A DNA stretch of 64,000 nt, from positions 62,001-126,000 of the forward strand of contig NZ_VISR01000018.1 in assembly GCF_007827595.1 (NCBI RefSeq). The letters are read 5' to 3'. The notes under the pieces are model-generated. The model saw only the letters and a list, made by a program, of their open reading frames with translations. It was not told the DNA's origin and did no database searches. The position numbers and the translations under genes were made by a program. Numbering within the stretch: position 1 is the first letter of the stretch; the number at the start of each line of letters is the position of its first letter. The DNA comes from Streptomyces sp. BK340 (GTDB taxonomy: Bacteria; Actinomycetota; Actinomycetes; Streptomycetales; Streptomycetaceae). Below are positions 17,671 to 25,161 of the stretch, in pieces.

Positions 17671-17716
17671 CCCAGGGGCGCCGGGAACCGCGCGACCAGC
17701 CACGACGAGCCCGCGG
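17671..17716 (+). repeat. Streptomyces dispersed intergenic repeat
   Basis: The spacer after cofC contains CCAGGGGCGCCGGGAACC followed by GCGCGACCAGCCACGACGAG and CCGCGG. This matches, with small changes, an intergenic unit recalled from many Streptomyces genomes. A weaker variant lies at 369-430. It probably forms part of the cofC 3' end. Confidence 0.6.
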
Positions 17717-17772
17717 TCGACGGACGGCCTCCAGCCCGACGGCGATCCGCCATAGGCACTACGCTGGCCGTC

Positions 17773-17976
17773 ATGCAGGCGACCGCATACACGTACGACC
17801 CCGAAACCCGCGCCGGACAGGTGCTCCTCGACGACGGCACCCCGGTCCCCTTCGACGCGGCGGCCTTCGACGCGGGCGGGCTGCGGCTGCTGCGCCCCGG
17901 GCAGCGGGTGCGGATCGAGACGGAGGGTTCCGGGGACGGCCTGCGGATCACGCTGGTGACCCTGCAGACGCTCTGA
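17773..17976 (+). CDS. Small conserved-looking protein of 67 residues
   Basis: The product reads MQATAYTYDPETRAGQVLLD and continues with DGTPVPFDAAAFDAGGLRLL and RPGQRVRIET. The pattern of alternating hydrophobic residues, an R-x-GQRVRIE segment and the total size resemble a single small beta-barrel of the cold-shock/OB type, but RNP motifs are not clear. Function is unknown. The ATG at 17773 follows GGCCGTC with no obvious ribosome site. It is convergent with hupS and shares a terminator hairpin at 17995-18023. Confidence 0.75.
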   Translation: MQATAYTYDPETRAGQVLLDDGTPVPFDAAAFDAGGLRLLRPGQRVRIETEGSGDGLRITLVTLQTL

Positions 17977-17994
17977 GGCTCCCGAGAACGCCGC

Positions 17995-18023
17995 GGGCCG
18001 GGCTCCCCAGGGGAGTCCGGCCC
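17995..18023. terminator. Hairpin terminator between the 67-aa gene and hupS
   Basis: A stem GGGCCGG-g-CTCC / GGAG-t-CCGGCCC with a 5-nt loop lies between two convergent genes and could act in both directions. No U run is visible, which is usual in Streptomyces. Confidence 0.7.
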
Positions 18024-18045
18024 GGCGCGTGAATGCCCTGGCGAC

Positions 18046-18684
18046 TTACGACGCCTTGCGGGCAGTGGCCTTCTTCGCGGTGGTCTTGCGGGCCGTCGAC
18101 TTCTTGGCCGGGGCCTTCTTGGCGGTGACCTTCTTCGCCGGGGCCTTCTTGGCCGTCGTCTTCTTCGCGGCGGCCTTCGCCGTGGTCTTCTTCGCGGCGG
18201 CCGTCGTCTTCTTGGCGGTGGTCTTCTTCGCCGTGACCTTCTTCGCCGTGACCTTCTTCGCGGGCGCCGCCTTCTTGGCGGTGACCTTCTTCGCGGCCGC
18301 CTTGGTGGTCTTCTTGGCCGCGGCCTTCTTGACCGTGGCGGCAGCGCCGCCGGTCAGGCTGCCCTTGGGCGCCTTCTTGACGGCGACCTCGCCGCCGCGC
18401 GGGAGCTTCTTCGAGCCGCTGACCAGGTCCTTGAAGCCCTGGCCCGCGCGGAAGCGCGGCACGGATGTCTTCTTGACCCGAACCCGCTCGCCCGTCTGGG
18501 GGTTACGGGCGTAGCGGGCGGGGCGGTCCACCTTCTCGAAGGACCCGAAGCCGGTGACCGAGACCCGCTCGCCCGCGACGACCGCGCGGACGATGGCGTC
18601 CAGGACATGATCGACAGCATCGGCGGCCTGCTGGCGGCCGCCCATCTTGTCGGCAATCGCTTCTACGAGCTGCGCCTTGTTCAC
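18046..18684 (-). CDS. hupS: HU-family nucleoid protein with Lys/Ala-rich C-terminal domain (HupS type)
   Basis: A 212-residue, two-domain protein. Residues 1-93 are a standard HU fold (MNKAQLVEAIADKMGG, VTGFGSFEKVDRPARYARNP, VPRFRAGQGFKDLV). Residues about 105-212 are a histone H1-like tail of KKxTAKK, PAKK and TTAKK repeats. This layout is the sporulation-linked HupS of Streptomyces, which compacts spore DNA; mycobacterial HupB is similar. The ATG at 18684 follows GGGGAAGACGTG. A candidate promoter is at 18736-18764. Confidence 0.95.
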   Translation of the reverse strand: MNKAQLVEAIADKMGGRQQAADAVDHVLDAIVRAVVAGERVSVTGFGSFEKVDRPARYARNPQTGERVRVKKTSVPRFRAGQGFKDLVSGSKKLPRGGEVAVKKAPKGSLTGGAAATVKKAAAKKTTKAAAKKVTAKKAAPAKKVTAKKVTAKKTTAKKTTAAAKKTTAKAAAKKTTAKKAPAKKVTAKKAPAKKSTARKTTAKKATARKAS

Positions 18685-18735
18685 GTCTTCCCCTTCGGAG
18701 ACATCGCCAGAACGAAAGTGTTCAAGCTTTTTCGC

Positions 18736-18764
18736 ACGTTAGGCAGATATATACCGCAAATCAA
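18736..18764 (-). promoter_or_regulatory. Candidate vegetative promoter of hupS
   Basis: On the minus strand TTGATT (18764-18759) and TAACGT (18741-18736) are separated by 17 nt in the most A/T-rich stretch of the neighbourhood. Transcription would start near 18729, about 45 nt before the hupS ATG. Confidence 0.5.
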
Positions 18765-18820
18765 ACACGAAACGGGCTTATCACCCTTGTGCCGCAACGG
18801 ACTCGGTTGTCCCGGGCTGT

Positions 18821-19051
18821 TCAGCGGTCCTCGTCGGGGATCCGACCCTCGTCGAGGTCCTTGGTGAACCGCTCGAGCCGCCTTGCCGCATCGGCGATGT
18901 CGTGCTTGGCCGCGGCCGTAATGACCAGCAGCTTCCGGTTCAGCGCCATCCGTACGCCCTCCGGGACTTGCAGTGCGCGCACTCTTGTGTGCGCTTCCTT
19001 CAGCTGGTCCGCGACTGCCGCATAGAGCTCGAGTTGGCCGTCACGTTCCAT
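18821..19051 (-). CDS. Small hypothetical helical protein of 76 residues
   Basis: The product starts MERDGQLELYAAVADQLKEA and continues with an amphipathic, charged sequence (RVRALQVPEGVRMALNRKL, DAARRLERFTKDLDEGRIPDEDR). It is predicted to be helical, with no membrane segment or known motif. Codon third positions are typical of real genes here. The start ATG at 19051 lies after the leuCD terminator. An in-frame upstream ATG at 19111 would add 20 residues. Function is not recognised. Confidence 0.7.
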   Translation of the reverse strand: MERDGQLELYAAVADQLKEAHTRVRALQVPEGVRMALNRKLLVITAAAKHDIADAARRLERFTKDLDEGRIPDEDR

Positions 19052-19237
19052 GCACAGATTGTGCCATCTGGGGCGAGTTGTCGCCTGCGCAGGGTGTAAC
19101 TGCCGCCTCAAACGGCCTTCCGGGCACTTGCCAAAGCCGCGTTCACAGCACTCGCGTACCCAGGCAACAGCCTTCGTAACGTGGGGAGTTGACCGGACCT
19201 GCGAGAACGTGCGGAGCCGTTCGAGAGCAGAAACGCC

Positions 19238-19268
19238 CGTACCCCCGATCGGGGCGATCGGGGGTACG
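19238..19268 (-). terminator. Hairpin terminator downstream of leuD
   Basis: A perfect 13-bp stem CGTACCCCCGATC / GATCGGGGGTACG with a 5-nt loop lies 48 nt after the leuD stop. It insulates leuCD from the small gene at 18821-19051. Confidence 0.85.
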
Positions 19269-19315
19269 GAGAGGGTGTTGAGGTGGCCGGATCTCGACCC
19301 GGGCGGGGATCCGGA

Positions 19316-19909
19316 TCAGATCTGGAGCGTGCGCGGCTTGTAGCCCGGCCGCTTGGCCTCGTAGGCGGCGATGTCGCCCTCGTTCTGGAGGGTGATGGAG
19401 ATGTCGTCCAGGCCGTTCAGCAACCGCCAGCGGGAGTTCTCGTCCAGCTCGAAGGAGGCGGTGACGCCCTCGGCGCGCACCTCACGGGCCTCCAGGTCGA
19501 CGGTGATCTCGGCCTGCGAGTCCCGCTCGGTCAGCTCCCACAGCGCGTCCACGACCTTCTGGTCGAGAACCACGGTGAGCAGGCCGTTCTTCAGCGAGTT
19601 GCCCCGGAAGATGTCCGCGAAGCGGGAGGAGATCACGGTCTTGAAGCCGTAGTTCTGCAGCGCCCAGACGGCGTGCTCACGGGAGGAGCCGGTGCCGAAG
19701 TCGGGGCCGGCGACCAGGACGGTGGCGCCCTGTCGCTCGGGCCGGTTGAGGATGAAGGACTCGTCCTTGCGCCAGGCCTCGAAGAGCCCGTCCTCGAAGC
19801 CGTCCCGGGTCACCTTCTTGAGCCAGTGAGCAGGGATGATCTGGTCGGTGTCGACGTTGCTGCGGCGCAGCGGGACGGCCCGGCCGGTGTGGGTGGTGAA
19901 GGCTTCCAT
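19316..19909 (-). CDS. leuD: 3-isopropylmalate dehydratase small subunit LeuD
   Basis: A 197-residue swivelling-domain subunit. Recognisable are RSNVDTDQIIPAHWLKKV (about residues 18-35), GPDFGTGSSREHAVWAL (about 69-85) and SRFADIFRGNSLKNGLL. With LeuC it isomerises 2-isopropylmalate to 3-isopropylmalate in leucine synthesis, and it may also handle citramalate made by CimA (encoded at 58.6-60.2 kb). The start is 5 nt after the leuC stop, so the two form one operon. Confidence 0.97.
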   Translation of the reverse strand: MEAFTTHTGRAVPLRRSNVDTDQIIPAHWLKKVTRDGFEDGLFEAWRKDESFILNRPERQGATVLVAGPDFGTGSSREHAVWALQNYGFKTVISSRFADIFRGNSLKNGLLTVVLDQKVVDALWELTERDSQAEITVDLEAREVRAEGVTASFELDENSRWRLLNGLDDISITLQNEGDIAAYEAKRPGYKPRTLQI

Positions 19910-19914
19910 GGTTC

Positions 19915-21339
19915 TCAGACTCCAGCGGGCGCAGGGGCGTCGGACAGGTCGGCGGGCGAGCCCAGGTGGCCCAGGACGGCGGTCGAGGCCGCGACCTGCG
20001 GCGACACCAGGTGGGTGCGACCGCCCTTGCCCTGCCGGCCCTCGAAGTTGCGGTTGGAGGTGGACGCGGAGCGCTCACCCGGGGCCAGCTGGTCGGGGTT
20101 CATGCCGAGGCACATCGAGCAGCCCGCGTGCCGCCATTCGGCGCCGGCCTCCTTGAAGACCACGTCCAGGCCCTCGGAGACGGCCTGCAGACCGACCCGC
20201 GCGGAGCCCGGGACGACCAGCATCCGTACGCCGTCGGCGACTTTACGACCGCGCAGCAGGTCCGCGGCGGCGCGCAGGTCCTCGATGCGGCCGTTGGTGC
20301 AGGAGCCTACGAAGACGGTGTCCACCTTGATGGAACGCAGCGGCTGACCGGCCTCCAACCCCATGTACTCCAGGGCCTTTTCGGCGGCCAGGCGCTCCGA
20401 AGCGTCTTCGTACGAAGCCGGGTCGGGGACGGACGACGAAAGCGGCGCGCCCTGGCCGGGGTTGGTGCCCCAGGTGACGAACGGCGACAGTTCCTCGGCC
20501 TTGATGACGACCTCGGCGTCGAAGACCGCGTCCTCGTCCGTCCTCAGGGTCTTCCAGTACTCGACCGCGGCGTCCCAGTCGGCGCCCTCGGGGGCGTGCG
20601 GACGGCCCTTGAGGTACTCGAAGGTGGTCTCGTCGGGGGCGATCATGCCCGCGCGGGCACCGGCCTCGATCGACATGTTGCAGACGGTCATCCGGGCCTC
20701 CATCGAGAGCTTCTCGATGGCGGAGCCGCGGTACTCCAGGATGTAGCCCTGGCCGCCGCCGGTACCGATCCTGGCGATGATCGCGAGGATCAGGTCCTTG
20801 GCGGTGACGCCTTCGGGCAGCTCGCCCTCGACCGTGATGGCCATGGTCTTCGGGCGGGCCAGCGGCAGCGTCTGGGTGGCCAGCACGTGCTCCACCTGGG
20901 AGGTGCCGATGCCGAACGCCAGCGCGCCGAAGGCACCGTGCGTGGAGGTGTGCGAGTCACCGCAGACGACCGTCGTGCCGGGCTGGGTCAGACCCAGCTG
21001 CGGACCCACGACGTGCACGACACCCTGCTCGACGTCGCCCAGAGGGTGCAGGCGCACCCCGAACTCGGCGCAGTTCTTGCGCAGCGTCTCCAGCTGAGCG
21101 CGGGAGACCGGGTCGGCGATGGGCTTGTCGATGTCGAGGGTCGGGGTGTTGTGGTCCTCGGTCGCGATGGTGAGGTCGAGACGGCGCACCTGGCGACCGT
21201 TCTGACGCAGACCGTCGAAGGCCTGCGGGCTGGTCACCTCGTGCAGCAGGTGCAGATCGATGTAGAGGAGGTCGGGCTCGCCCTCGGCGCGCCGGACGAC
21301 GTGGTCGTCCCAGACCTTCTCCGCGAGTGTCCTACCCAT
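19915..21339 (-). CDS. leuC: 3-isopropylmalate dehydratase large subunit LeuC
   Basis: A 474-residue aconitase-family subunit binding a 4Fe-4S cluster. It opens GRTLAEKVWDDHVV. It has TEDHNTPT, VVCGDSHTSTHGAFGALAFGIG (about residues 128-149), and the cluster cysteines in FVGSCTNGR (about 347-355) and GCSMCLGMNPDQL (about 406-418). The ATG at 21339 follows GGAGGGAAAGCG, with a strong ribosome site. It is divergent from ndgR, whose family regulates leuCD in Streptomyces. Confidence 0.97.
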   Translation of the reverse strand: MGRTLAEKVWDDHVVRRAEGEPDLLYIDLHLLHEVTSPQAFDGLRQNGRQVRRLDLTIATEDHNTPTLDIDKPIADPVSRAQLETLRKNCAEFGVRLHPLGDVEQGVVHVVGPQLGLTQPGTTVVCGDSHTSTHGAFGALAFGIGTSQVEHVLATQTLPLARPKTMAITVEGELPEGVTAKDLILAIIARIGTGGGQGYILEYRGSAIEKLSMEARMTVCNMSIEAGARAGMIAPDETTFEYLKGRPHAPEGADWDAAVEYWKTLRTDEDAVFDAEVVIKAEELSPFVTWGTNPGQGAPLSSSVPDPASYEDASERLAAEKALEYMGLEAGQPLRSIKVDTVFVGSCTNGRIEDLRAAADLLRGRKVADGVRMLVVPGSARVGLQAVSEGLDVVFKEAGAEWRHAGCSMCLGMNPDQLAPGERSASTSNRNFEGRQGKGGRTHLVSPQVAASTAVLGHLGSPADLSDAPAPAGV

Positions 21340-21513
21340 CGCTTTCCCTCCGGCCGGCAAACGTCCACCGGCCCAACTAGAGATCTTGAGGCAGCGGCGA
21401 CTGTGCCTTTTCAGAGGCCCCTGAAGTGGTGATTCCGGGCGTCCACCGCCAGGCCCGTTGGTCTGCGGGCCGCTGTGTGATTCCAGGGTGGCGCGTTCCA
21501 CGGAAAATTGAAC

Positions 21514-21542
21514 TTGCGTTTCACAGAGTGAGACGTGAGTAT
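21514..21542 (+). promoter_or_regulatory. Candidate ndgR promoter with an operator palindrome between -35 and -10
   Basis: TTGCGT (21514-21519) and GAGTAT (21537-21542) are separated by 17 nt. Between them lies the inverted repeat GTTTCAC-aga-GTGAGAC (21518-21534, 6 of 7 positions paired). The predicted start of transcription falls at about the ndgR ATG (21549), and no ribosome site precedes that ATG, so the mRNA may be leaderless. The palindrome is a candidate NdgR operator that could also affect leuC. Confidence 0.5.
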
Positions 21543-21548
21543 CGTTGC

Positions 21549-22265
21549 ATGGACAACAGTAGCGGCGTCGGCGTTCTGGACAAGGCGGCCCTCGTCCTGA
21601 GCGCTCTGGAGTCCGGTCCGGCCACCCTCGCGGGTCTGGTCGGAGCCACCGGACTGGCAAGACCCACGGCCCACCGCCTGGCCGTGGCCCTGGAACACCA
21701 CCGCATGGTGGCACGCGACATGCAGGGCCGGTTCATCCTCGGCCCGCGCCTCGCGGAACTGGCTGCGGCGGCCGGCGAGGACCGCCTGCTCGCGACGGCG
21801 GGCCCCGTGCTCACCCACCTCCGCGATGTCACCGGCGAGAGCGCACAGCTCTACCGACGCCAGGGCGACATGCGGATCTGTGTGGCCGCGGCGGAACGCC
21901 TGTCCGGCCTGCGGGACACGGTCCCGGTCGGCTCCACGCTGACCATGAAGGCGGGCTCCTCGGCTCAGATCCTGATGGCCTGGGAGGAGCCCGAGCGCCT
22001 GCACCGCGGCCTCCAGGGGGCCCGCTTCACGGCGACGGCCCTGTCGGGCGTACGACGTCGCGGCTGGGCCCAGTCCATCGGCGAGCGCGAGCCGGGCGTG
22101 GCGTCCGTCTCGGCGCCGGTGCGCGGCCCCTCCAACCGCGTGGTGGCCGCGGTGTCCGTCTCCGGTCCCATCGAGCGCCTGACGCGGCACCCGGGCCGCA
22201 TGCACGCCCAGGCGGTCATCGACGCGGCGGGCCGCCTGTCGGAGGCCCTGCGCCGCTCGGGCTGA
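21549..22265 (+). CDS. ndgR: IclR-family regulator NdgR
   Basis: A 238-residue IclR-family protein with an N-terminal winged helix (VLDKAALVLSALE, LAGLVGATGLARPTAHRLAVALE, about residues 9-50) and a C-terminal effector-binding domain with GSTLTMKAGSSAQILMAW and VAAVSVSGPIERL. Divergent placement from leuCD is the hallmark of NdgR/LtbR, which controls leucine and other amino acid genes and influences antibiotic production in Streptomyces. The ATG at 21549 is unlikely to have a leader. Confidence 0.93.
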   Translation: MDNSSGVGVLDKAALVLSALESGPATLAGLVGATGLARPTAHRLAVALEHHRMVARDMQGRFILGPRLAELAAAAGEDRLLATAGPVLTHLRDVTGESAQLYRRQGDMRICVAAAERLSGLRDTVPVGSTLTMKAGSSAQILMAWEEPERLHRGLQGARFTATALSGVRRRGWAQSIGEREPGVASVSAPVRGPSNRVVAAVSVSGPIERLTRHPGRMHAQAVIDAAGRLSEALRRSG

Positions 22266-22287
22266 GCGGCAGCCTTCCGGGAACACC

Positions 22288-22325
22288 GAGGAGGGCCCGC
22301 CCCAACGCCGCGGCAGGCCCTCCTC
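22288..22325. terminator. Hairpin terminator between convergent ndgR and DUF4188 gene
   Basis: A perfect 10-bp stem GAGGAGGGCC / GGCCCTCCTC with an 18-nt loop lies between two convergent genes. Confidence 0.75.
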
Positions 22326-22344
22326 GATCCTCCGATCACCCTGT

Positions 22345-22854
22345 TCAGCCGGACTTCTCGGCCACCGGTGCCCGCTGCGTGCGGTGGGCGAGCCGGTCCT
22401 TCGCGTACCGGCCCCGCTGCTCCAGCGGGATCTGCCCGTGCGCCGCGGCCAGCCCGAACGCGGGCATGTCGCCGTAGATCGCCTCGTACGACCCCTCGGG
22501 CACGACGTACGACTCGTGCCAGATGCCGACCTGCCCGCGCAGCTTCCCGGCCCGCTCCTTGCGGTTGAGGCGCGCCCAGGCCTTGTGGTGGAAGGCGTCC
22601 GACGCCGTCGCGTAGGCGTACAGCTTGTCCTTGGACTCCCAGTACTGCACGACGTAGTACGTCCGCGGCGAGGCCGTCAGCAGGACATGACTGAGCAGAC
22701 CCCGCTCGGGTTCCTTCCGCAGGTCCCGCAGCATGCGGAGCATCCCGAGCATCACCGGCAGCCACAGGTGCACCGCCCAGAAGCGGTTGATGCGCATGCC
22801 GATCAGCAGGACGACGACGTCGCCCTCCGCGCCGGCAGTCGTACGGGTCACCAT
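22345..22854 (-). CDS. DUF4188 family protein
   Basis: A 169-residue protein with a dimeric ferredoxin-like (monooxygenase-type) pattern: VVVLLIGMRINRFWAVHLWLPV near the N-terminus, then YYVVQYWESKDKLYAYATASDAFHHKAW and VGIWHESYVVPEGSYEAIYGDMPAFGLA. This matches DUF4188 as recalled. The function is unknown; relatives are thought to bind small aromatic or haem-like ligands. It is divergent from a MerR regulator across a 26-bp palindrome, so it is the likely target gene. ATG at 22854. Confidence 0.85.
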   Translation of the reverse strand: MVTRTTAGAEGDVVVLLIGMRINRFWAVHLWLPVMLGMLRMLRDLRKEPERGLLSHVLLTASPRTYYVVQYWESKDKLYAYATASDAFHHKAWARLNRKERAGKLRGQVGIWHESYVVPEGSYEAIYGDMPAFGLAAAHGQIPLEQRGRYAKDRLAHRTQRAPVAEKSG

Positions 22855-22882
22855 GACACTGCCCCCTCATTGGTGAGCAAAG

Positions 22883-22908
22883 CTATCCAAGTAGTGATGC
22901 TTGGATAG
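22883..22908. promoter_or_regulatory. 26-bp operator palindrome between DUF4188 gene and merR gene
   Basis: CTATCCAAG (22883-22891) and CTTGGATAG (22900-22908) form a perfect 9-bp inverted repeat around an 8-nt spacer. It lies 28 nt from each gene start. It is the probable binding site of the adjacent MerR-family protein. Confidence 0.8.
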
Positions 22909-22936
22909 TGCCGTTATCCGAGAAGGAGCGCAAGAG

Positions 22937-23581
22937 ATGCGGCTGGCCGAGCTGAGCGAGCGCAGCGGTGTGTCCACCGCGACGATCAAGTACTACCTGC
23001 GCGAGGGGCTGTTGCCGCCGGGCCGCCAGGTCAACACGACGACGGCCGAGTACGACGAGGAGCATCTGCGCCGGCTGCGGCTGGTGCGGGCGATGATCCA
23101 GGTCGGCCGGGTGCCGGTGACGAAGGTGCGCGAGGTGCTCGGGCACGTGGACGACGACTCCCTCGGCCGGTCGATCCGCCTGGGCGCGGCGCTGTGGGCG
23201 CTGCCGCAGGTGCCCGAGCCGGACGAGGACGACGAGTACGTCCGGGCCGCGCACCAGGAGGTCGACAAGCTCCTGGACGAGCTCGGCTGGGAGAACGCCA
23301 AGCAGCTCACGACCGTCTCCCCCGCGTACCGCTCGCTGGTGGTGGCGGTGGCCGCGTTCCGCCGGCTCGGCTACGAGTGGGGGGCGGAACTGCTCGCGCC
23401 GTACGCCGAGTTGATGTACCGGACGGCCGTCCTCGACCTGGACAACATGGAGACGTATCCGTCGGAGCCGGAGCAGGTCGAGTTCGCGATCCTGGGGGCG
23501 ATCCTCAACGAGCCGGTGAAGCAGGCACTGCACCGGATGGCCCAGGAGGAGGAGTCGATCCGGCGGTACGGCCTGGAGTAG
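22937..23581 (+). CDS. MerR-family transcriptional regulator
   Basis: A 214-residue regulator. Residues 1-75 are a MerR winged helix (MRLAELSERSGVSTATIKYYLREGLLPPG...YDEEHLRRLRLVRAMIQVGRVPVTKVREVL). The rest is a helical effector domain rich in acidic residues (EPDEDDEYVRAAHQEVDKLL) with no metal-binding Cys, so it is not a classic metal sensor. The ATG at 22937 has AAGGAG 9 nt upstream. The 26-bp palindrome before it suggests self-control and control of the divergent DUF4188 gene. Confidence 0.9.
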   Translation: MRLAELSERSGVSTATIKYYLREGLLPPGRQVNTTTAEYDEEHLRRLRLVRAMIQVGRVPVTKVREVLGHVDDDSLGRSIRLGAALWALPQVPEPDEDDEYVRAAHQEVDKLLDELGWENAKQLTTVSPAYRSLVVAVAAFRRLGYEWGAELLAPYAELMYRTAVLDLDNMETYPSEPEQVEFAILGAILNEPVKQALHRMAQEEESIRRYGLE

Positions 23582-23598
23582 CCGGCGCCGGGCACGAC

Positions 23599-23628
23599 GA
23601 AGGCCCTCCGCCGAAGCGAAGGGCCTTC
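23599..23628 (+). terminator. Hairpin terminator of the merR gene
   Basis: A perfect 9-bp stem GAAGGCCCT / AGGGCCTTC with a 12-nt loop lies 18 nt after the stop. Confidence 0.8.
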
Positions 23629-23634
23629 CTCTTG

Positions 23635-23707
23635 TACCCCCGACCGGATTCGAACCGGCGCTACCGCCTTGAGAGGGCGGCGTGCTAGGCCGCTACACAA
23701 CGGGGGC
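23635..23707 (-). tRNA. tRNA-Glu (anticodon CTC)
   Basis: 73 nt without encoded CCA. The 5' strand GCCCCCG pairs with CGGGGGT; the T arm contains GGTTCGAATCC. The anticodon stem is CCGCC/GGCGG with loop CTCTCAA, giving anticodon CTC. The body is the same as the copy at 23829-23901. Confidence 0.97.
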
Positions 23708-23735
23708 GTGGACTCTGCGTTTCCGCAGGCCCGAG

Positions 23736-23807
23736 CTGGTCTACCTGGACTCGAACCAAGACTAACTGAACCAGAATCAGTCGTGCTGCCAATTACACCA
23801 TAGACCA
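23736..23807 (-). tRNA. tRNA-Gln (anticodon CTG)
   Basis: 72 nt without encoded CCA. Acceptor TGGTCTA pairs with TAGACCA, discriminator G. The anticodon stem is ACTGA/TCAGT with loop TTCTGGT, giving CTG. The T arm contains GGTTCGAGTCC. Confidence 0.97.
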
Positions 23808-23828
23808 ATGATGGTTTAGACCAGTCAG

Positions 23829-23901
23829 TACCCCCGACCGGATTCGAACCGGCGCTACCGCCTTGAGAGGGCGGCGTGCTAGGCCGCTACACAACGGGGG
23901 C
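23829..23901 (-). tRNA. tRNA-Glu (anticodon CTC)
   Basis: 73 nt, the same sequence as the tRNA-Glu at 23635-23707, with anticodon stem CCGCC/GGCGG and loop CTCTCAA. Confidence 0.97.
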
Positions 23902-23930
23902 CCTAGCGATCTCGAGTTGATCGAGATCAG

Positions 23931-24003
23931 TACCCCCGACCGGATTCGAACCGGCGCTACTGCCTTGAGAGGGCAGCGTGCTAGGCCGCTACACAACGGG
24001 GGC
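23931..24003 (-). tRNA. tRNA-Glu (anticodon CTC), variant anticodon stem
   Basis: 73 nt. It differs from the other two Glu copies by a compensated base pair in the anticodon stem (CTGCC/GGCAG instead of CCGCC/GGCGG). The anticodon is still CTC. Confidence 0.97.
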
Positions 24004-24024
24004 TTTGCAGATGAGCTCTGCGAG

Positions 24025-24096
24025 CTGGCCTACCTGGACTCGAACCAAGACTAACTGAACCAGAATCAGTCGTGCTGCCAATTACACCATAGGCCA
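24025..24096 (-). tRNA. tRNA-Gln (anticodon CTG), variant acceptor stem
   Basis: 72 nt. It is identical to the other Gln copy except for a compensated acceptor pair (TGGCCTA/TAGGCCA instead of TGGTCTA/TAGACCA). Anticodon CTG. It is the first gene of the five-tRNA array in transcription order. Confidence 0.97.
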
Positions 24097-24186
24097 CTGG
24101 AACTCAACCCCCTGCGGGGTTCTCGTTCTAGCGTGCTCCTCGGGGCTCCGGCCTTTCGGCCTGCTCCCCTCGGCGCAGGAAGAACA

Positions 24187-24918
24187 TTACCCGAAGGTGG
24201 ACGGGGCTCCAAAACGGGTATCCGCGCGGACGAGCGCGGGGAGTTCGGCGAGGGTCGAGATCCGGTGTGCGGCCACGGTGTCCGGACCCTGCGCGTAGAC
24301 CCCGCCGCGGTCGATCCAGACGGACAGCAGCCCGGCCTCGGCCGCGCCCCGCCCGTCGATCTCCGGGTGATCGCCGACGTACGCCACCTCGTGCGGGGGC
24401 AGGCCGAGGGCCGCGCAGGCCGCGAGGAACGCGCCGGCCTCCGGCTTGGAGACGCCCAGCTCGGCGGCGCACAGCAAGCTCTCGAAGCGGTCGCGCACGC
24501 CGAGGGTGCGCAGCTTGTGCTCCTGGACCGTGAGGCTGGAGTTGGACAGCACCCCGTGCCGGTGGCTGGCGGCGAGGGCGTCCAGGGTGGGCAGCACGTC
24601 CGGGAACAGACTCCAGGCGGCCTCGTAGTGAGCGATGTAACGCCGGAACCAGACGTCGGCCTCGGCGTCGGACAGCTCCTGCTCCAGGAAGACCCGTACC
24701 CGGTCGCGCCGCTGCCCCTCGAAGGACACCTCCCCCGCCGAGAACCGCGCCCACTGCTGATCGGTGACCTGCCGCCACCGCACGAGCGCCTGCTCCGGAC
24801 TGCCGTACCCGGAGAGCAGGCCCTCCGCCACCAGATGGGCCCGCATCCCCTCGCGGTCCGCGGTCGTGTAGTCGAAGAGGGTGTCGTCCACGTCCCACAC
24901 GACAGCTCTGATCGTCAT
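24187..24918 (-). CDS. HAD-superfamily hydrolase
   Basis: A 243-residue phosphatase-like protein of the HAD fold. Motif I is VVWDVDDTLFD (Asp9 nucleophile, Asp11 acid/base), motif II is LSNSS (about residues 125-129), the motif III Lys lies in GVSKPEAGAF (about 155-164), and motif IV is YVGDHPEIDGRGA (about 179-191). An alpha-helical C1 cap lies between motifs I and II. The substrate is unknown; relatives act on sugar phosphates or phosphoglycolate. ATG at 24918. Its promoter and first 16 codons are repeated upstream in two further tandem copies (period 108 bp), so the natural control region may be altered. Confidence 0.9.
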   Translation of the reverse strand: MTIRAVVWDVDDTLFDYTTADREGMRAHLVAEGLLSGYGSPEQALVRWRQVTDQQWARFSAGEVSFEGQRRDRVRVFLEQELSDAEADVWFRRYIAHYEAAWSLFPDVLPTLDALAASHRHGVLSNSSLTVQEHKLRTLGVRDRFESLLCAAELGVSKPEAGAFLAACAALGLPPHEVAYVGDHPEIDGRGAAEAGLLSVWIDRGGVYAQGPDTVAAHRISTLAELPALVRADTRFGAPSTFG

Positions 24919-25146
24919 GACAGCGACCGTACCGCCAGACGGCTGGGGGTTCGGGGGTTATCCCCCGACGGATGCCGCGTCGAAGAGGGTGTCGTCCACG
25001 TCCCATACGACAGCTCTGATCGTCATGACAGCGACCGTACCGCCAGACGGCTGGGGGTTCGGGGGTTATCCCCCGACGGATGCCGCGTCGAAGAGGGTGT
25101 CGTCCACGTCCCATACGACAGCTCTGATCGTCATGACAGCGACCGT
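24872..25146. repeat. 108-bp tandem repeat, about 2.5 copies, covering the HAD gene start and upstream region
   Basis: Units begin at 24872, 24980 and 25088, with exact 108-bp spacing. The first unit differs from the others at one base (cccacac versus cccatac). The third unit ends at 25146, where the sequence diverges. Each unit holds the first 16 codons of the HAD gene and, in the full copies, the upstream region. The second and third copies encode 22-residue ORFs at 24958-25026 and 25066-25134 that begin MTIRAVVWDVDDTLFD and end after AASVGG with TAA. Confidence 0.95.
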
Positions 25147-25161
25147 GCCTTTCGCGCGCCG

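Noticed and set aside
23635..24096. Integrative element attachment site at the tRNA array
   Set aside because: No integrase gene and no duplicated tRNA 3' end beyond the true tRNA copies were seen.
24872..25146. CRISPR-like spacing of the 108-bp repeats
   Set aside because: The units are contiguous copies of one sequence without distinct spacers, and no cas gene is present.
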